Source: JBJKRW01 sp046704445
Lineage (GTDB): Bacteria; Patescibacteriota; Microgenomatia; UBA1406; GWC2-37-13
Length of the DNA: 7,839 nucleotides
Direction: 5' to 3'
NCBI GenBank assembly: GCA_046704445.1
Contig: JBJKRW010000116.1
Location: 1 to 7,839 of the forward strand
Position numbers and translations under genes: made by a program. Shown here in pieces: positions 5,588 to 7,839 of this stretch. How positions within the stretch are numbered: position 1 is the first letter of the stretch; the number at the start of each line of letters is the position of its first letter. The notes under the pieces were generated by a model. That model was not told the DNA's origin. It made no database searches and was given only the letters and a program-made list of their open reading frames with translations.

Positions 5588-7196
5588 AAAATTCATATTC
5601 GGGCTTCTCGTCTTTTTTTGCGCAATCAGCCTTGCACTTCACCTCATAAGAATCAACAGAGTCCCGCCGTGTATTAACGCGGACGAAGCGGCCTTCGGCT
5701 ACAACGCCTACTCACTCCTGAAAACCGGCAGGGATGAGTACGGGGCGTTTCTACCGCTTCGTCTCAAGTCGTTCCAGGATTTCAAATTGCCGCTGTATTC
5801 ATATCTGTCTATTCCGTTTATTGCACTGATGGGATTAACAACATTCTCTACCCGGTTTCTCAATATCGTCATCGGGGTCGCGTTCGTTCCCCTGCTTTAT
5901 CTTGTTGTCAAAGAATTTTTTAAAAACGAAAAAATTGCGCTTATTGCGGCATTTCTTGCGTCCGTATCCACCTGGATACATATTCTTTCCCGGCAGGCAC
6001 AGGAAGGAGTTTTGTGTGCATTTTTTATCCTCCTTGCGACTTATTTTGCGGTCCGCTTTGTAAAAACCCGAAGAATCCAGTTTTTTCTGGCAGGATCGGT
6101 AAGCATTCTTCTTTCCACTTTTTCATATCATTTCGGGCGGATTTTTCTCGCGTTTTACATATTCTACTTCGCGTATTATTTCTTGAAGGACCGGAAAAAA
6201 TTCGGACTAAAAAATCTGATGTTGGCGCTTATTACCTGTATCATTATTGCCGCAATTCCCCTTGTCGTGGATTATAGATACAGCGTCAACAGGGTGGCAA
6301 ATCTGGCATTCTTTCATAATCCGGCCATCGAACTAAGACTAAAAGAGTATCTGACCGAACATAATTTTCCGCTACTTCACAACCTCGTAACCGAAAGTAT
6401 CCGCGACGTCACCAACAGGTATATGGAACAGCTTTCTCCTGAATTTTTCATAACATGGGGAGACAAATCCATGCGCTTCGGATACTACAACCTCGGAGTT
6501 ATCACGCTTGTGGAGTACGCATTTATTTTCATCGGGCTATATTATCTTTTTAAAAACAAATCCCAGTTCCGGTACCTTATCGTACTTCTTTTCTTCATAG
6601 CTCCTCTCGGAAATGCCTTGACATGGCAGGAATATTCGCTGATCCGTACTTATTTTATGATATTTCCCCTTTTCGCTATCGTTTCCTACGGCGTGTATCA
6701 TTTTTTTTCCTCGATCAAAAACAGAAAACTGTTTGTCATACTTCTTGTCTTTATTGCGGGATACTATCTCTTTAACCTTGTCAATAATTGGGATATTTAT
6801 ATCGTGCATTATCCGAAAAGAATCGAAATTATCCGCGCATGGCAGTGCGGATACAAAGAACTGACGGATTATGTCAGACAAAATTATAATAAGTACAACA
6901 AATTCGTCATCACCGACAAATACGGACAGCCGTATATCTTCTTTCTCTTTTTTGACAAATACGACCCTGCAAAATATCAGGAACAGGCAAAAATTTCGGC
7001 GCCCGATAAATTCGGTTTCGGACAAATCGGCAAGTTTGATAAATACGTTTTTAAGTTCAGATACGATCCGAAAGAAAAACATGTGGTATATATAGGTTTT
7101 CCGGAAGACTTCAAAGATCTGCCTATTGACATGGGAAAAATAAAGAAAATTCAAATCCGCTCCGAACAGATCTTCTGGATATATGAGGTTCCTTAA
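5580..7196 (+). CDS. GT39/PMT-family membrane glycosyltransferase (538 aa)
   Basis: Integral membrane enzyme with a first helix at about residues 5-23. An outer loop carries the acidic pair in I-N-A-D-E-A-A-F-G-Y (D35, E36), followed by F-Q-D-F-K-L-P-L-Y-S-Y (65-75), the counterpart of the HPP / 'GDYKPPLY' loop. F-S-T-R-F-L-N-I-V-I-G starts the next helix. Many hydrophobic helices follow to about residue 400, then a hydrophilic C-terminal domain of about 140 residues, presumably extracytoplasmic. Enzymes of this kind transfer a sugar from polyprenyl-phosphate to lipid, glycan or protein on the outer face. Unlike the other two GT39 genes here, this one is intact with a canonical DE pair. It is the last gene of the rightward arm. 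Its ATG lies in the last codons of the GT2 gene, with no Shine-Dalgarno, so translation likely depends on coupling. Its TAA stop directly abuts the stop of the convergent SDR gene. Substrate unknown. Confidence 0.93.
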   Translation: MSKKFIFGLLVFFCAISLALHLIRINRVPPCINADEAAFGYNAYSLLKTGRDEYGAFLPLRLKSFQDFKLPLYSYLSIPFIALMGLTTFSTRFLNIVIGVAFVPLLYLVVKEFFKNEKIALIAAFLASVSTWIHILSRQAQEGVLCAFFILLATYFAVRFVKTRRIQFFLAGSVSILLSTFSYHFGRIFLAFYIFYFAYYFLKDRKKFGLKNLMLALITCIIIAAIPLVVDYRYSVNRVANLAFFHNPAIELRLKEYLTEHNFPLLHNLVTESIRDVTNRYMEQLSPEFFITWGDKSMRFGYYNLGVITLVEYAFIFIGLYYLFKNKSQFRYLIVLLFFIAPLGNALTWQEYSLIRTYFMIFPLFAIVSYGVYHFFSSIKNRKLFVILLVFIAGYYLFNLVNNWDIYIVHYPKRIEIIRAWQCGYKELTDYVRQNYNKYNKFVITDKYGQPYIFFLFFDKYDPAKYQEQAKISAPDKFGFGQIGKFDKYVFKFRYDPKEKHVVYIGFPEDFKDLPIDMGKIKKIQIRSEQIFWIYEVP

Positions 7197-7839
7197 TCAT
7201 GTAATATGCGAACCGCCTGTGACATAGATTTCATTTCCGTTCCAGTATTCGGTTTCCTCAGTCGTCAATAAATATACGGCTTTCCCGATGTCTTCGGGAG
7301 TAGAAACACGTCCCATCGGATTCTGCATATTGAAATCTTTCCACATCTTGTCATCCTCATATCCTCCGATTGACTTCCACATTTCCGTCCGGGTCATCGT
7401 CGGATTAACCATGTGGGTACGGATGCCGTACCGGGCCAAGTCTATCGCGCATGTCTTTGAATAACTGATTACTCCCGCTTCCGCCGCTGCGTGAGCGGGA
7501 TATCTGGGTGTTCCTTTTTTCGACAAAGAAGAAGTGATGTTCACAATAGTGCTCCTGGTTCTTTTCTTCAAAAGCGGAATTGCATACTTTGTCGCTAAAA
7601 ATGTTCCGTTCAACTTTGTTTCAACGATCTTTTTCCATGTGGCAAACGTAATTTCCTCGGTTGTTCCGGGAATTTCTATTGCCGCGCTGTTTACCAACAA
7701 ATCCAAACCGTCAATTTCGCTATCGAGTTTGGCAAAAAAACTCCGTACGCTGGTTTCGGACGTAACATCCAGTTTTCCGACAACCGAATTGGAAAAGGTC
7801 TTAAACGCCGTTTCCGCTCTTTGACGTTCATTCAGATTG
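7197..7839 (-). CDS. Short-chain dehydrogenase/reductase (SDR) family protein, 5' end outside the window, catalytic residues altered
   Basis: The frame is open to the right edge, giving 213 visible residues. The N-terminal cofactor-binding TGxxxGxG region is off the window. Visible SDR landmarks in order: L-D-V-T-S-E (23-28), the 'DVTD' region; L-D-L-L-V-N-S-A-A (45-53), a variant of NNAG; K-L-N-G-T-F (75-80), where FabG-like proteins have N-L-x-G; N-I-T-S-S (100-104) with the catalytic serine; H-A-A-A-E-A-G-V (116-123), aligning with Y-A-A-A-K-A-G of FabG; N-P-T in place of the usual P-G; and the C-terminal I-Y-V-T-G-G, typical of family ends. Thus Asn, Tyr and Lys of the tetrad appear as Lys75, His116 and Glu120, while Ser remains. 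Fold and length look normal and there are no stops, so this may be a non-catalytic SDR. Family call is firm; substrate and function unknown. It ends on TGA. Confidence 0.9.
   Translation of the reverse strand, partial: NLNERQRAETAFKTFSNSVVGKLDVTSETSVRSFFAKLDSEIDGLDLLVNSAAIEIPGTTEEITFATWKKIVETKLNGTFLATKYAIPLLKKRTRSTIVNITSSLSKKGTPRYPAHAAAEAGVISYSKTCAIDLARYGIRTHMVNPTMTRTEMWKSIGGYEDDKMWKDFNMQNPMGRVSTPEDIGKAVYLLTTEETEYWNGNEIYVTGGSHIT

Noticed and set aside
6537..7154. Long minus-strand open frame (205 codons) opposite the last GT39 gene.
   Set aside because: It lacks recognisable motifs and lies entirely within the well-supported plus-strand GT39 gene, so it is an antisense shadow.
7187..7214. 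GGTTC ... GAACC inverted repeat across the convergent stop codons as a two-way terminator.
   Set aside because: Only 5 bp of stem with an 18-nt loop and no T run on either side.

Overview
The window is a compact, almost fully coding stretch of a bacterial chromosome devoted to cell-surface glycan or glycolipid assembly. Six genes encode glycosyltransferases: three multi-membrane-span GT39/PMT-type enzymes, two GT2 enzymes and one GT4 enzyme. A seventh gene, cut by the right edge, encodes a short-chain dehydrogenase/reductase (SDR). No RNA gene, mobile element, CRISPR array or long non-coding stretch is visible. The only real intergenic space is 56 bp between the two divergent arms. The tight packing, moderate GC, repeated GT39 paralogues and scarce Shine-Dalgarno sequences resemble candidate phyla radiation bacteria (Patescibacteria, perhaps Microgenomates). 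That placement is an inference from style, not from a marker gene. TGA ends at least two genes here, so a UGA=Gly code as in Gracilibacteria or Absconditabacteria is unlikely.

Layout. The left arm reads leftwards from 2811. It holds a 527-residue GT39-like protein, then, 6 bp on, a second GT39 gene (1221 to beyond position 1). The second gene is in one frame across the window but is broken by a single TGA at codon 130. The right arm reads rightwards from 2868: a WaaE-like GT2, a GT4 (35-nt overlap), a rhamnosyltransferase-like GT2 (1-bp gap) and a third GT39 (8-nt overlap). These four look like one transcription unit ending at 7196. The SDR gene converges on it, and its stop codon lies directly against the stop of the last glycosyltransferase.

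How they may work together. The soluble GT2 and GT4 enzymes would build or extend a glycan on the cytoplasmic side from nucleotide sugars. The GT39 enzymes would add sugars on the outer side from polyprenyl-phosphate donors. No polyprenyl-phosphate-sugar synthase, flippase, polymerase or ligase is in the window, so those steps must be encoded elsewhere.

Most notable points: the in-frame TGA in an otherwise uninterrupted GT39 gene; an SDR that keeps its fold signatures but appears to have lost three of the four catalytic tetrad residues (N-S-Y-K reads K-S-H-E); a possible leaderless start for the first right-arm gene; and a GT39 paralogue whose DE motif reads D-I. I did not find a clearly new multi-gene system; the content is a glycosyltransferase cluster with these oddities.
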